From NCBI RefSeq assembly GCF_002804245.1, contig NZ_CP024968.1, forward strand, positions 372,001 through 436,000: a DNA stretch of 64,000 nucleotides, written 5' to 3'. This document shows positions 1 through 9,755 of the stretch, piece by piece. The DNA comes from Mesoplasma coleopterae. Its GTDB lineage: Bacteria; Bacillota_I; Bacilli_A; Mycoplasmatales; Mycoplasmataceae. Position 1 is the first letter of the stretch; each line of letters starts with the position of its first letter. Both the position numbers and the translations under genes were made by a program. The notes beneath the pieces are model-generated. The model made no database searches. It saw only the letters and a list, made by a program, of their open reading frames with translations, and had not been told where the DNA came from.

Positions 1-1
1 A

Positions 2-472
2 TTTGTATTTAACTTTAATGCAAACGAAGAAAACATTATTAAAGCAATTGATACTCAAGATATGTATCAAGAAGTTAATGTAAACAAATATCGTCATATT
101 GAATTAACTAGTGTAACTGGTGATTTTGATATTAAAGATGTTGCATTTGCTAGTTTAAGTGAAATTAATAAGGTTAAACCAAATGATATGCCCCCAGGTG
201 CTTTAAATGCTGATGATGATGCTGAAGGATATGTGTCTAAAGAAGAAATTAGAGCACGTCAAGAAGCTAACAAAGGTAAAGTGTCAGCTAAAGTAGTAGT
301 AAGCAAAAATGTTAAAGAAGAAAGTGAAAAACGTATTCAATCATTAACTGGTGGTTTAAGTGATTTACTAGGAGATATTTCTTCAGTATTGGGAACTCCA
401 AGCAAACCAAAACCTAAAAAAGAAGTTAAAGATGAATTTCAATTAAATTTAATTGATTTATTGGAGGAATAA
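2..472 (+). CDS. C-terminal part of an unrecognised protein, truncated by the window edge
   Basis: The open frame enters from before the window, so only the last 156 residues are visible and the start is unknown. I do not recognise the family. The visible part has a mixed region, then a charged segment rich in Lys and Glu, a Gly/Leu/Ser stretch near residues 110-125, a Lys/Pro-rich linker and an acidic tail ending in LLEE. It ends one base before the ATG of the ParB-like gene, whose Shine-Dalgarno (463-467) lies inside its last codons, so the two are co-transcribed and probably translationally coupled. The context (ParB-like protein, methyltransferase, helicase) suggests a component of the same defence-like locus; this is inference only. 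Confidence 0.7.
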   Translation, partial: FVFNFNANEENIIKAIDTQDMYQEVNVNKYRHIELTSVTGDFDIKDVAFASLSEINKVKPNDMPPGALNADDDAEGYVSKEEIRARQEANKGKVSAKVVVSKNVKEESEKRIQSLTGGLSDLLGDISSVLGTPSKPKPKKEVKDEFQLNLIDLLEE

Positions 473-473
473 T

Positions 474-2231
474 ATGCAATATAATAATAAAGAAATAAGA
501 ATGTTGCCTTCTAATCCAAGGTACACTGTTATGGAAGAAATAGATTTTAAAGATTTATATTTTTCAAAATACTCAATTATTGAAACTGCAAAAGAATTAT
601 TAAAATATGAAGGTGATTTTTCAGAATTACTTGATTTAATAAAAGCCATTAAAGAAAATGGTTTTATATCGTTAAATGACAATATACTTTTACATTTAGA
701 TAATAAACAGGAAAATTATTATGTATTAGAGGGAAATAGAAGGATTTTAGCTATAAATTTAATAAAGAAAAATTTAATAATAGATGAATTAATAGAAGAC
801 ACACCAAATTTTGAAAATACAGATAAAAATGAATGATTAAAAAATATAAAAGAAATAAAAAAAACAATTAGTGAATTTGGAAACCTTGATATAGAACATG
901 AATGATTTAAAGACGTGACAAGTTTTTCAAGTGAGTTTATTTGAAAATCAATATACACAAAGCACATAGGTGAACAAATTGGTAAAAGAGAATGGTCAAG
1001 AGCTAAATATTTTGATGATTTACTTAAAAAATATCTAAACTTTTTAAAAACAGATTCAAAAGAAATAGCAATTAAAAGGATAAGTAATTTATTCGGTAAA
1101 AAAGAAAGCATTATAAAGCAAGATATTAAAAGTTCGATTTGAATAATTAAGTCAATCGAAATGTATAATTCGACAAATGAAAATAAAATAGATTATAGGC
1201 AAATGGAAGTTTCTGGGTATGAACTTGTTTTAAGTCAAAAATTAAATTTAATGAGCGAGGAAAAAACCATAAGAAATATATTAGGCGTCGAAATAGATAC
1301 AGATAAAATAGAATTAAGTTTTAAAATTAAAAATTATGAATCAATTTTATCTTTTTTAATACAAAAATCAATAGAAAAAAAAATAACAACAAGAGGTATA
1401 AAGCCTGAGATTTTTGATGAGTTAGGTGATTTACTAGGACAATCTATTTATAATAAAAAAACCCTAGATTATAAGATGAGACAACTATCTAAAATAAATG
1501 ATGAAAATTTGTCAGTTATTGAAAAGTCAGAAAAAAACTTTTTAATCAATATAAAGTCTGAAGATCTTAAACCCAATAGTTTTGAAATAAATAAATGAGA
1601 TAGTAAATTTGTACAAAGTATCAAAAGAATGATGAGTACAGAGTTAAAAACAATTAAAAATTTGAAAAATTATAATGAAAATGAGTACCCCATTACAAAT
1701 ATTTCTTTAGTAGTTAGAAATGTTATTGATTTATTAATATTAGAGTTTTTTTATAGAATTGGAAATTATTTGGATGAGATACCAAATTATAAAAATATAT
1801 TTAATGAAAAAACTATAAAAGATATCAAAGAATTTCATAATAATTACAATTTTTCAGAAAAGCATGAAGTAAATGACCTGACTGCACATATAACTAATTT
1901 AGTTCAGTCTAAAGGAACATCGTTTGGATTACAGGACTCTTTGGTAGAAATAGTTATTTTCAAGTATAAAGATAGATTAAAAGAACTTGAAATAGATATA
2001 ACTAGTGATGAATTCACAACAACTCTTTCAAAAATTCTTAGTTACAAGAGATATGAAGAGAACAATAAGCAAAACGGCTTTAAATTATTGAATGACTTAG
2101 TTCATAAACCTTATATGGGCTACGAAATAATAGAGAACAGAGAATATGTCAAAATAGATAATATAAATGAAATGTTTAGTACGATAAAATTTTTATTAAA
2201 AATATTAAAGATTTGAGAAGAAAAAAAATAG
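474..2231 (+). CDS. ParB-like domain protein, 585 aa
   Basis: The N-terminal ~110 residues resemble a ParB/Srx-type domain: the stretch YYVLEGNRRILAINLI (around residue 90) matches the conserved ParB box with G-x-R-R and following Ala. The remaining ~470 residues are alpha-rich, Lys/Glu-rich and not assigned. At least five internal TGA codons read as Trp. The ATG at 474 is chosen over an upstream one at 453 because GGAGG sits 6 bases before it. There is no ParA-like ATPase visible nearby, and the next gene is a DNA methyltransferase, so chromosome partition is unlikely. ParB-fold proteins in restriction-type loci act as DNA-binding or nuclease components. Function here is inferred. Confidence 0.7.
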
Positions 2232-2243
2232 AATAGGTTTTTT

Positions 2244-3479
2244 ATGAATGAGAAAGACATAAAATATAATTTGTATGATGAAAATTTTGAAATAGTTAAA
2301 GAAGAATATTTGAATTATTCAGAAACTTGAAAAAATAAATCAAGAATTTGAGGAGATCAGACACATAGATTGTGTTCATATGTTGCAATGTTTCCTCCTT
2401 CTTTAGCAAATTTTTTTATAACTAAATATACAAATGAGAATGATGTAATTTTAGATACTTTTTCAGGTAGGGGTACAACGATATTAGAATCAAGGTTGAT
2501 GAACAGAAAAGCCTATGCTAATGATTTAAACCCTTTCGCATTTGTTCTTTCAAAATCTAAGACAAAATCTTTTAATACTCAAGAAATTTTTAAAAGAGTT
2601 GATCAATTAGAAAGAAGATATCAAAATTACAATAAAAAAACTTTAAAACTAGAAAAAGATTTGCAAATTTATTTTAGTGACAAAAATTTAAAACAAATAA
2701 CATTTTTGAAATATGAATTAGGAAAAAAATGAAAAGATCTTGACGATATTGATAACTTCATATTAGCAATTTTTTTAGGTATACTACATGGACCTATGAA
2801 AAAAAATGGGGATTCTATTTATTTATCATTAAGTATGAGCAACCATACATCGATGTCAAAAAAATATGTTCAAAAATATGCTCAAGATAATAATCTTAAA
2901 AAACCAAGTTTTAATATTTTTGATAAAGTGAAAAATAGAGCAGAAAAAATAATTATAAATTCTAAATATGAAAAAAATGAAGCTTGTGTTAAATATGGAA
3001 ATGCATTGGAGGTTGATAAAATATTTCCTAATTTAAATCCTAAATTAGTTATAACTTCACCGCCGTATTTGAACATAATAAATTACACTAATCAAAATTG
3101 ATTAAAAATGTGAGTTCTTGGATATGACAATAGACATGATAATAAAGAAATAGGTTTGGACGATAGCCATAATCTGCTCAATTATAAGAATTTTATGTCA
3201 AAGTATTTATGAAAAATTTCTAAAATCATCAGTAAAGAAGGCAAAATAGTTTTAGTTATTGGAGATGTTTTTCAAAATGGTAAAAATTATTCATTTGAAG
3301 ATATATGAAAAGAAATAAGGAAAGATTTTTTAGATTTATATTTAAAAGAAATATATGTTGATAAAATTGAGCAAAATTATAAATCAACAAATTCTATGGG
3401 GTCAAAAGCAGGTAAAGCAACAAAAGTTGAAAAAATTTATGTTTTTGAAAAAATCGATAAATTAAAGTTTAAAGATTAA
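2244..3479 (+). CDS. DNA methyltransferase (N4-cytosine/N6-adenine class), 411 aa
   Basis: Predicted S-adenosylmethionine-dependent amino-methyltransferase acting on DNA. The AdoMet-binding motif I is FSGRG at residues 73-77, and the catalytic motif IV is TSPPY at 271-275, separated by about 190 residues. That order (motif I, long insert, motif IV) fits an alpha-like arrangement with the target-recognition region between. The SPPY form is commonest in N4-cytosine enzymes but also occurs in N6-adenine ones. The gene begins 12 bases after the ParB-like stop, so they form one unit. No conventional restriction endonuclease is visible; the helicase-nuclease downstream or the truncated upstream gene could be the effector. 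Several Trp codons are TGA. Confidence 0.85.
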
Positions 3480-3524
3480 TTAAATTTAAATAATTTAACA
3501 GATATATAATATTGGAGATTTAAA

Positions 3525-6242
3525 GTGAGCGAAAAACTATTTACAAATAAAGATGAACAAAAATTATTAGAAGAAATAAATAATGAGATATTAACTTCTA
3601 ATGAAGTTTATTTAATTTATCCTTTTATATCTAAAAGTATCCTTAATAAAATAGCTCCAACTTTTGAATTCTGTGCAAAAAACAATATTCAAATTAAAAT
3701 TATCTCAACAACATTTGATGATCTAGCTCAATATAATAATTTAAATGAACTTAAACTATTAGCTGATAAGTATTCCAATATTAAAATTAAAATAGAAGAT
3801 AACTTAGAAAGAACTAGTGAAAGAATTCACATTAAAGCTTCAATCTTTAAAAGAAATGAAAAATTATCAACAGCAATTATTGGTTCTTCTAATTTAACTG
3901 TTAAAGGAATGATTTCTGGAAGAGAATGAAACATTAAATTAACAGAACAAAATAATAAAGAATTAATAAATAAAATGATTAATGAATTTGATAATTTATG
4001 AAATGAAGATTTTGTTGATTTTTCAGATGAATTTCAAAGAGAATTATTAATTCAAAAGATTAAAGAAAATCAACAAGCAGTGGTTCAATCAAAAATAGAA
4101 TTATTATCAGATAACTTAACTAAAAAATACTTATATAAATTTCAAAAAGAGATTATTGATAAACTAAGTTATCGAAGACATATTAATAAAAATAAGAACT
4201 TAGTAATTATGGCCACAGGAACAGGTAAAACACTAGTTTCTGCATTTGATTACAAAAGACAAACAGAACAAGCTAAAAAGGACCTTAAAATCCTGTTTTT
4301 AGCACATCAAAGAGAAATAGTTGACCAAGCAATCAAAACTTATCGCCATGTGTTAGAAAATAATCAATTTGGTGAAGTTATGTATGATGGAAGTATTAAT
4401 AGTGATAAACCAACTCACTTATTTGCAACAATTCAAACTTTATCTACAAGATTAGATAAATTTAAACCAGATGATTTTGACATTATTGTATATGATGAAG
4501 CTCATCATATTGCAGCAAATACTTTTGATAAAGTATTTAACTATTTTAAACCTCAACAAATTTTAGGTTTAACAGCAACTCCAGAAAGAGAAGACAATAA
4601 AGATATCAAAGCATATTTTGATGATGAATATGCTACTGAATTAAGACTATGAGATGCTATTGATCAAAAACTATTATGTCCATTTGATTATTATTGTATA
4701 GATGATACTAATACTAATTTACAAGGAGTTGATTTAAACTCTGATAAAGATATTTTTAAAATAGTTAACACTGATTCTAGAAATGAATTATTATTTGAAA
4801 CAATAAAAAAATATTTAGGTGTTTATGCAAGACCAACAGCATTAATTTTTTGTGTTACTGTTCAACATGCTATTAATATATCAAATTATTTAAAATCAAA
4901 AAATTTAAAAGCAGAAGCTTTAACTTCACAAAACACAAAAGATCGAAAAAGAATCTTACATGAATTTAGTACGGGAAGAATTAACTATTTATGTGTTGTT
5001 AATATCTTTAATGAGGGAGTAGATATTCCTGAAATTAATACTATTATTTTATTAAGACCAACTAATTCTAAAACCGTATACTTACAACAACTAGGTAGAG
5101 GTTTAAGAAAAACTGAACTTAAAAATAAACTGGAAGTATATGATTTAATTTCTAATATAGATAATAAATACGATATTACTTTAGGAATTAGAAATTTATT
5201 TAATCCAGCTATTAGAAGTAGTAAGTCAATTAGTGCTAAAGAAGGTTTACCTTATAATTGCACAATTAACTTAGAAAAGCATACTGAAGAAATTATTATT
5301 AATAGTATGAAGAGTTGATATTTAAATAAAAACTCAATGAAATCATATATTGTTGAATATTATGAAAGATTTAAAGAAAAAGCACTTAATAATATGTTGA
5401 AAGATTATGATTTAACTTTAATTGATTTTTATAATAACTTAGATAACTTATTTATGCCAATTGCTAAACAAATTAATAAGTTTAAAGATAATGAAAATAA
5501 TACAAATAGAAATAAGAACATTTTAAAACAGTTTTTATTTTTAAATAACCATAAAATCATTAATTATTTTTATAAGCGCTTAACAAAGCAATTACTAAGC
5601 AATGAAATTAATTTAGACTTAGATAACTTATTAATTACTTCATGTTTATATGAAATAACTAGTATGGAAAAATTTTTAAATGTTTATCCTAACTATTTAG
5701 AAATTAATGATTTAGTTGAAAATTTTATTGTTGAGCATAAAGTGATTGTTGAAGAGTTAGTAATGATTCTTAAATACAAATTAGATAATGAAACTTTAAT
5801 TTTTGAAAACGAGTATGAAACAGGATTGAATGTAAGTTCAACATATACTGTAAAGCAAGTTTTATCTTTAGTTAATCGTACTAACTTTTTACATTATCGA
5901 ACTGAAATGAAAGTTTTGACATTTCAAGCAGGCTTTTTAACTTTTGATAATTCAAAACAAATTATTTTAGCTGATGAAGAAAGCAAGAACTATGGTAAAA
6001 AGACTAAACATGATGATATTAATAATTTATTTTATTGATCATTACCTGAAAAAATGACGATTAAAAATAAAATAATTAAAGATTTTGAGAATGAAAATAT
6101 TAAAAAATACTTATTTATTCAAGACAGGCAAAATGTAAAGAAAAAGAATTTATATTTAAAATTATACAAATTTACAGGTATAGGAAAATTTGAAGAAATG
6201 TTAATTGATGATTTCCTTACAGCAAAATTTAAGTTAAAATAA
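3525..6242 (+). CDS. PLD-family nuclease / DEAH helicase / DUF3427-type fusion, 905 aa
   Basis: Three-part protein. The N-terminus carries a phospholipase-D-like nuclease motif: H102-x-K104 followed by SSN at 121-123. An SF2 helicase core follows, with Walker A MATGTGKT (K235), DEAH at 324-327, a SAT-like TATP motif and a C-terminal helicase lobe with QLGRGLRK. The C-terminal ~300 residues match the DUF3427 position and character for this architecture. The start is GTG at 3525, with GGAG 7 bases upstream. Proteins of this layout are found in bacterial defence islands; the substrate is unknown. It lies 45 bases after the methyltransferase and probably belongs to the same locus. Internal TGA codons read as Trp. 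Confidence 0.85.
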
Positions 6243-6275
6243 ACTAAATTAAAGTATTAAAGGCGGAAACAAATA

Positions 6276-7325
6276 ATGGAAAATATAAATTACAAAAAAG
6301 CAAAGAAACAAATTAGAAAATATAAGTATACTTTTTTAAAAGTTTTAGGAACAATTATCTTATTTCCTATAGTATTTATTGTTAGTGCCATACTATCAAA
6401 ATTCTTTACTCCATACTTATTCAAGTATCCAAGAGTAGGAATTGATGAAAACGGACAAGAAGTTAATAATTTAAATCATTATTTGGCAGACATCAAAGAA
6501 AAGAAACTAAAAAACTGAGAACTATCAAAAGATCAAATTGAAGAATTTGAAATAGGTCCAGATGAAGCAAAAATCAGTTGCTTAATTTTGAGAAATAATT
6601 CAAATAAATGAGTTGTTGCATTACATGGATTTAAAAGAAATAAATACATGGGTGTAAGAAATGCAATTCAATTTTATAAAAAAGGATATAATGTAATATC
6701 ATTTGATGCTTATGCTCATGGTAAAACATATGGTAAATATTCTGATTTAGGAGTTACTAATTCAAAGGTATTAAATGAAGTGATTAACTGAGTTAAGAAT
6801 AATAATCATGTTGATGAGATAGGTGTTATTGGTGTAAGCATGGGAGCAGCAACAGCTGTTTATTGAGCACAGCAATATTATCAAGTAAATAAAATCGATT
6901 GATTAATTTCAGATTGTGCATTAACTCAACCAGTAGAACAAATTAGATTTTTCCTTAAAAAATATTTTAAGTGACTGCCTTGGTGAATTGCATCTTTTAA
7001 AATTAATTGATTTTTTAAGAAGTATTCTAAAACTAATTTAAAAGATATGAATTTACAAAAGAATTTAAATTCATTTAGAGATTTGCCTGTTTTATTTATT
7101 CATGGTAAGTTAGACTCATTCATTGACTACAATAACTCAATAATAATGTATTGTGAAAAATCAAAGGATTCTGATAATACTAAAATTAAAATATTTGACG
7201 ATTCAGAGCACAGCAGTTCAATAGTTGATCATCAAGAAGAATATGTATTAATAACAATTGATTTTGTAAGAGAAACAATGAAAAAAAGTTTAACTAAAGA
7301 ATTGGAAGCTAAACTTTTTGAATAA
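6276..7325 (+). CDS. Membrane-anchored alpha/beta-hydrolase, 349 aa
   Basis: Predicted serine hydrolase. An N-terminal hydrophobic segment (about residues 22-46) anchors it in the membrane. The alpha/beta-hydrolase fold follows, with an oxyanion HG motif (LHGF), the nucleophile elbow GVSMG with Ser188, an acid in the GKLDSFID stretch and the histidine in SEHSS. This resembles the YqkD/BEM46-like group common in mollicutes. Substrate unknown; lipid or peptide esters are plausible. It starts 33 bases after the helicase gene, without an obvious terminator between, so read-through from the defence-like cluster is possible. TGA codons supply many Trp residues. Confidence 0.85.
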
Positions 7326-7460
7326 CATATTAAAGAATAATTTATTGAAAATAATAAAGATAATAAATAACTTGTAAAAGTTATAAAAACTGATGTAGCT
7401 AAATTAAAAGTTGAAGTTGAAAAACTAAATTTGGATAAAAAAATATGAAGACAAAAATAA
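7326..7460 (+). pseudogene. Short coding-like tail with no start codon
   Basis: After the hydrolase stop there is a short Lys/Leu/Glu-rich frame from about 7393 to 7459 (reads roughly as VAKLKVEVEKLNLDKKIW then RQK and stop), interrupted upstream by stops. It has a coiled-coil-like heptad look but no start codon or ribosome-binding site. It may be the remnant of a longer coiled-coil protein or chance; low confidence. Confidence 0.25.
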
Positions 7461-7462
7461 GC

Positions 7463-7497
7463 AAAAAAACTAGAAGTTTATAGCTTCTAGATTTTTT
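7463..7497. terminator. Bidirectional rho-independent terminator
   Basis: CTAGAAG (7470-7476) pairs with CTTCTAG (7484-7490). T-run on the plus side (7492-7497) and A-run on the other, so it can end both the plus-strand hydrolase unit and the minus-strand padR unit. Confidence 0.8.
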
Positions 7498-7499
7498 AA

Positions 7500-7808
7500 T
7501 TACTCAGATATTAAAGAATTAACTTTGTCTGAAATATCTTTTCACGCATTTTTTTGATTCATTAACTGTTCTCTACCAAGTGAAGTTATCTTATAACATT
7601 TTCTCATTGGTCCACTTGATGATTCTTCAAAGAAGTGTTCACAAAATCCTTTATCAACTAATTTCTTAAATATTGCATAAGTTGTTGATTCATTGGTTTC
7701 AACAACTTCATTAAGTTTTTTATTTAATTCATAAGCATAGAAGGTTTTTTGCGATAGAAAGTTAAGCACCAACATTTCCAATATACCTTTTTTAAGTTCT
7801 TTATCCAT
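7500..7808 (-). CDS. PadR-family transcriptional regulator, 102 aa
   Basis: Small winged-helix regulator. The sequence begins with KKGILEMLVLNFL and continues through YAYEL, TYAIFKKLVDKGF and a wing with RKCYKITSLGREQL, the classic PadR layout (GxL-lxLLxxxxxYGYEL...YPxLxrLexxGl). Read through one TGA (Trp), the protein gains a 14-residue tail. It starts 4 bases after the stop of the DUF1700 gene upstream, so the two are co-transcribed. In Firmicutes, PadR-like regulators and DUF1700/HAAS membrane proteins are regularly paired, the regulator usually sensing antimicrobial or envelope signals; the ligand here is unknown. Confidence 0.9.
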
Positions 7809-7812
7809 AACA

Positions 7813-8949
7813 CTAAAATCTTACAATAATATTTTCAACAGGTGTATTATTAATTTTAAAGTTGTATGATATTTCGTATTTAATTGGTGTTATTGAAAGA
7901 AATTTAGCATTTCAAGGTGCTGATATATGAAATTTTAAGTATAAGGAACCATTATCATTAACATTGTTTTTAACTCAATAACTTGATTCAGGCTTTTCTG
8001 ATATCTTAAATTCACTACCTAAACTTTCTTTAAAGTTGAAATGTTTTTGAATTGATATTTGATTTTGATTTAATTCAGAATCTTGTTTTGTTTCAAAAAT
8101 TGTTCAGGGAGATAAACCTCAATCAAAATCAAGATAGACTTTTGAATCCTTAGAAAACTCTGATTCCTTATCTTTAAGAACTTTACCAATTGTTGTGTTT
8201 AAATTAAAGATTTCAGATTCAGTTTTATTTAAATAGTTACCAGATAATACTGATCCATATATGCTATTGTTACCCACTGTTGATGTGACAGCTCCAATTC
8301 CAGCCATGCTTCCACCAATAATTATCATTACTAACATTAATCTACTTCAAACTCTTCTTTTATCTTTTGTAACAGCAGAAGTTTTAGAAAATCATTTATT
8401 AAATATTGCTTTAACAGTTGAATAAGAAGAACTACTTAGAAAAAAGAAGAATATTGCAACAATTATACCAATACCCATGACCCCAATCGCTAGTGGTAAT
8501 ACCACCAAGAATTCATAATTTACAAATGCTAAAACTAATGCTACAGGAATAGCAATAATAATTGCAACAAAAGTTAGAAATAATACAAGTGATAATAAAA
8601 TTGCTGTTATTGAATATATAAATCCAAAGAATTTTAAACAAAAATTATTAAAATTTTTAATTCATGAAGAAGTAACTTCAGATTTGCTATTAACTATTTT
8701 TATTTTGGTAACATCTGATTTTGTATTTTTAATAACTCCAAATTCTTCATAAAGTTCTTTAGCTATTTCATTAATAGGTCTTAAACTTAAAAGAATTTCA
8801 TTTACTGTTTTACCTTCAGAAAGTTCTTCGCTTCATAAATCTTTATAGTTTTCAATTATATCTTTGCGATCTGAAGTTTTTAATCCAGAAAGTTTTTTAG
8901 ATAAAAGATTAAGTCATTTATCCATTTGCTTAGTTGTTTTTTTATTCAT
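7813..8949 (-). CDS. DUF1700/HAAS-type membrane protein, 378 aa
   Basis: The N-terminal ~75 residues form the DUF1700/HAAS signalling module: helical, with a Trp-Leu start, DRKDIIENYKDLW and a repeated glycine-poor acidic helix (IAKELYEEFG). Four or so membrane segments follow (about residues 105-215), then an extracellular, beta-rich C-terminal region of ~150 residues. AAGGA-type Shine-Dalgarno upstream of the ATG at 8949. The whole gene needs TGA read as Trp. Together with the PadR gene it forms a two-gene unit, probably regulating envelope stress or its own expression; the latter is inferred from known PadR/DUF1700 pairs. Confidence 0.8.
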
Positions 8950-9062
8950 ATTTTTATTTTCCTTTTGCTTTCAAGGATAATCGTATACTAACTACTCTAT
9001 ATTATCAAGTATTCCAAATTAAAAAATAAAACTTATTTACAAATTAGAAAGAACGAGAACTC

Positions 9063-9081
9063 TTTATTAATTTCATTAATA
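9063..9081. repeat. Perfect AT-rich inverted repeat
   Basis: TTATTAAT and ATTAATAA separated by three bases, followed by a T-run on the plus strand (9084-9089). It lies just beyond the stop of the HEPN-like gene. It looks like a terminator for the plus strand, though no plus-strand gene precedes it; it may end the minus-strand transcript weakly. Confidence 0.4.
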
Positions 9082-9087
9082 AGTTTT

Positions 9088-9642
9088 TTATTTATCAAAT
9101 TTAATTTTTACCTGATCAACTAAATCTATTTCATTACCTGCCATATTTATTTCATTTTTAAAATTAGATTGATAGTTTTTAGTTAAGTTATTGTATAAGA
9201 AATTGATGCTTATTTGATTTTCTAAAATATTGTCTAAAATGATTGGTTTAAAGTGAGAGATCTGATTTCTTAATTCACGTATACCATCAAATTCATTTCT
9301 AGGTATTAAAGGTCTGTCGCCATATTTGGTTTGTATTTTATTAATATGTTTGTAATATAAGTTTTGTGCTTCGCTCATATTAACATTTTCTTTTAAAAAG
9401 AATTCAACATCTTTAATTTCGCAATTCATTAATACTGCTCTAATGTATTCTTCAAAAAAACATATATAGCGATAAAGAATATATTTAAGTCTTAGATCAT
9501 ATTGAATAACAGCTGCTATTTTAGAATATTCATCAGTGTTTAAGTATTTAGCAATATATTGATGATATTCAATACCTTTAAGTTCTTTATATTTGTTATA
9601 TGAATCTATTTCATTTTGATTTTTAAATTTTATTTCAATCAT
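9088..9642 (-). CDS. Abi/HEPN-like protein, 184 aa
   Basis: All-helical, soluble protein. The motif RELRNQISH holds R125-N126-x3-H130, the Rx4H signature of HEPN-fold ribonucleases, in the setting (RN-x-x-x-H near the C-terminal third, preceded by a conserved Glu/Arg helix) typical of AbiD/AbiF (Abi_2) proteins. If catalytic, it would cleave RNA during abortive infection or stress. It is a single-gene unit flanked by the PadR/DUF1700 pair and recD2 (divergent). No antitoxin-like partner is visible next to it. Family assignment is from motif and length only; a non-toxic HEPN relative is possible. Confidence 0.6.
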   Translation of the reverse strand: MIEIKFKNQNEIDSYNKYKELKGIEYHQYIAKYLNTDEYSKIAAVIQYDLRLKYILYRYICFFEEYIRAVLMNCEIKDVEFFLKENVNMSEAQNLYYKHINKIQTKYGDRPLIPRNEFDGIRELRNQISHFKPIILDNILENQISINFLYNNLTKNYQSNFKNEINMAGNEIDLVDQVKIKFDK

Positions 9643-9755
9643 AGTTTCTCCGATAACATAATTATCACATATATAATTAAAATTTATTTAAAAAATAAAT
9701 TTGTTAGTTTTAATAAACTTTTGTTATAAAATATATAAATATAAAAGGTGAGAAG

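Noticed and set aside
474-2231. Chromosome-partition ParB.
   Set aside because: No ParA next to it, and the context is a methyltransferase and helicase; length is also nearly twice that of ParB.
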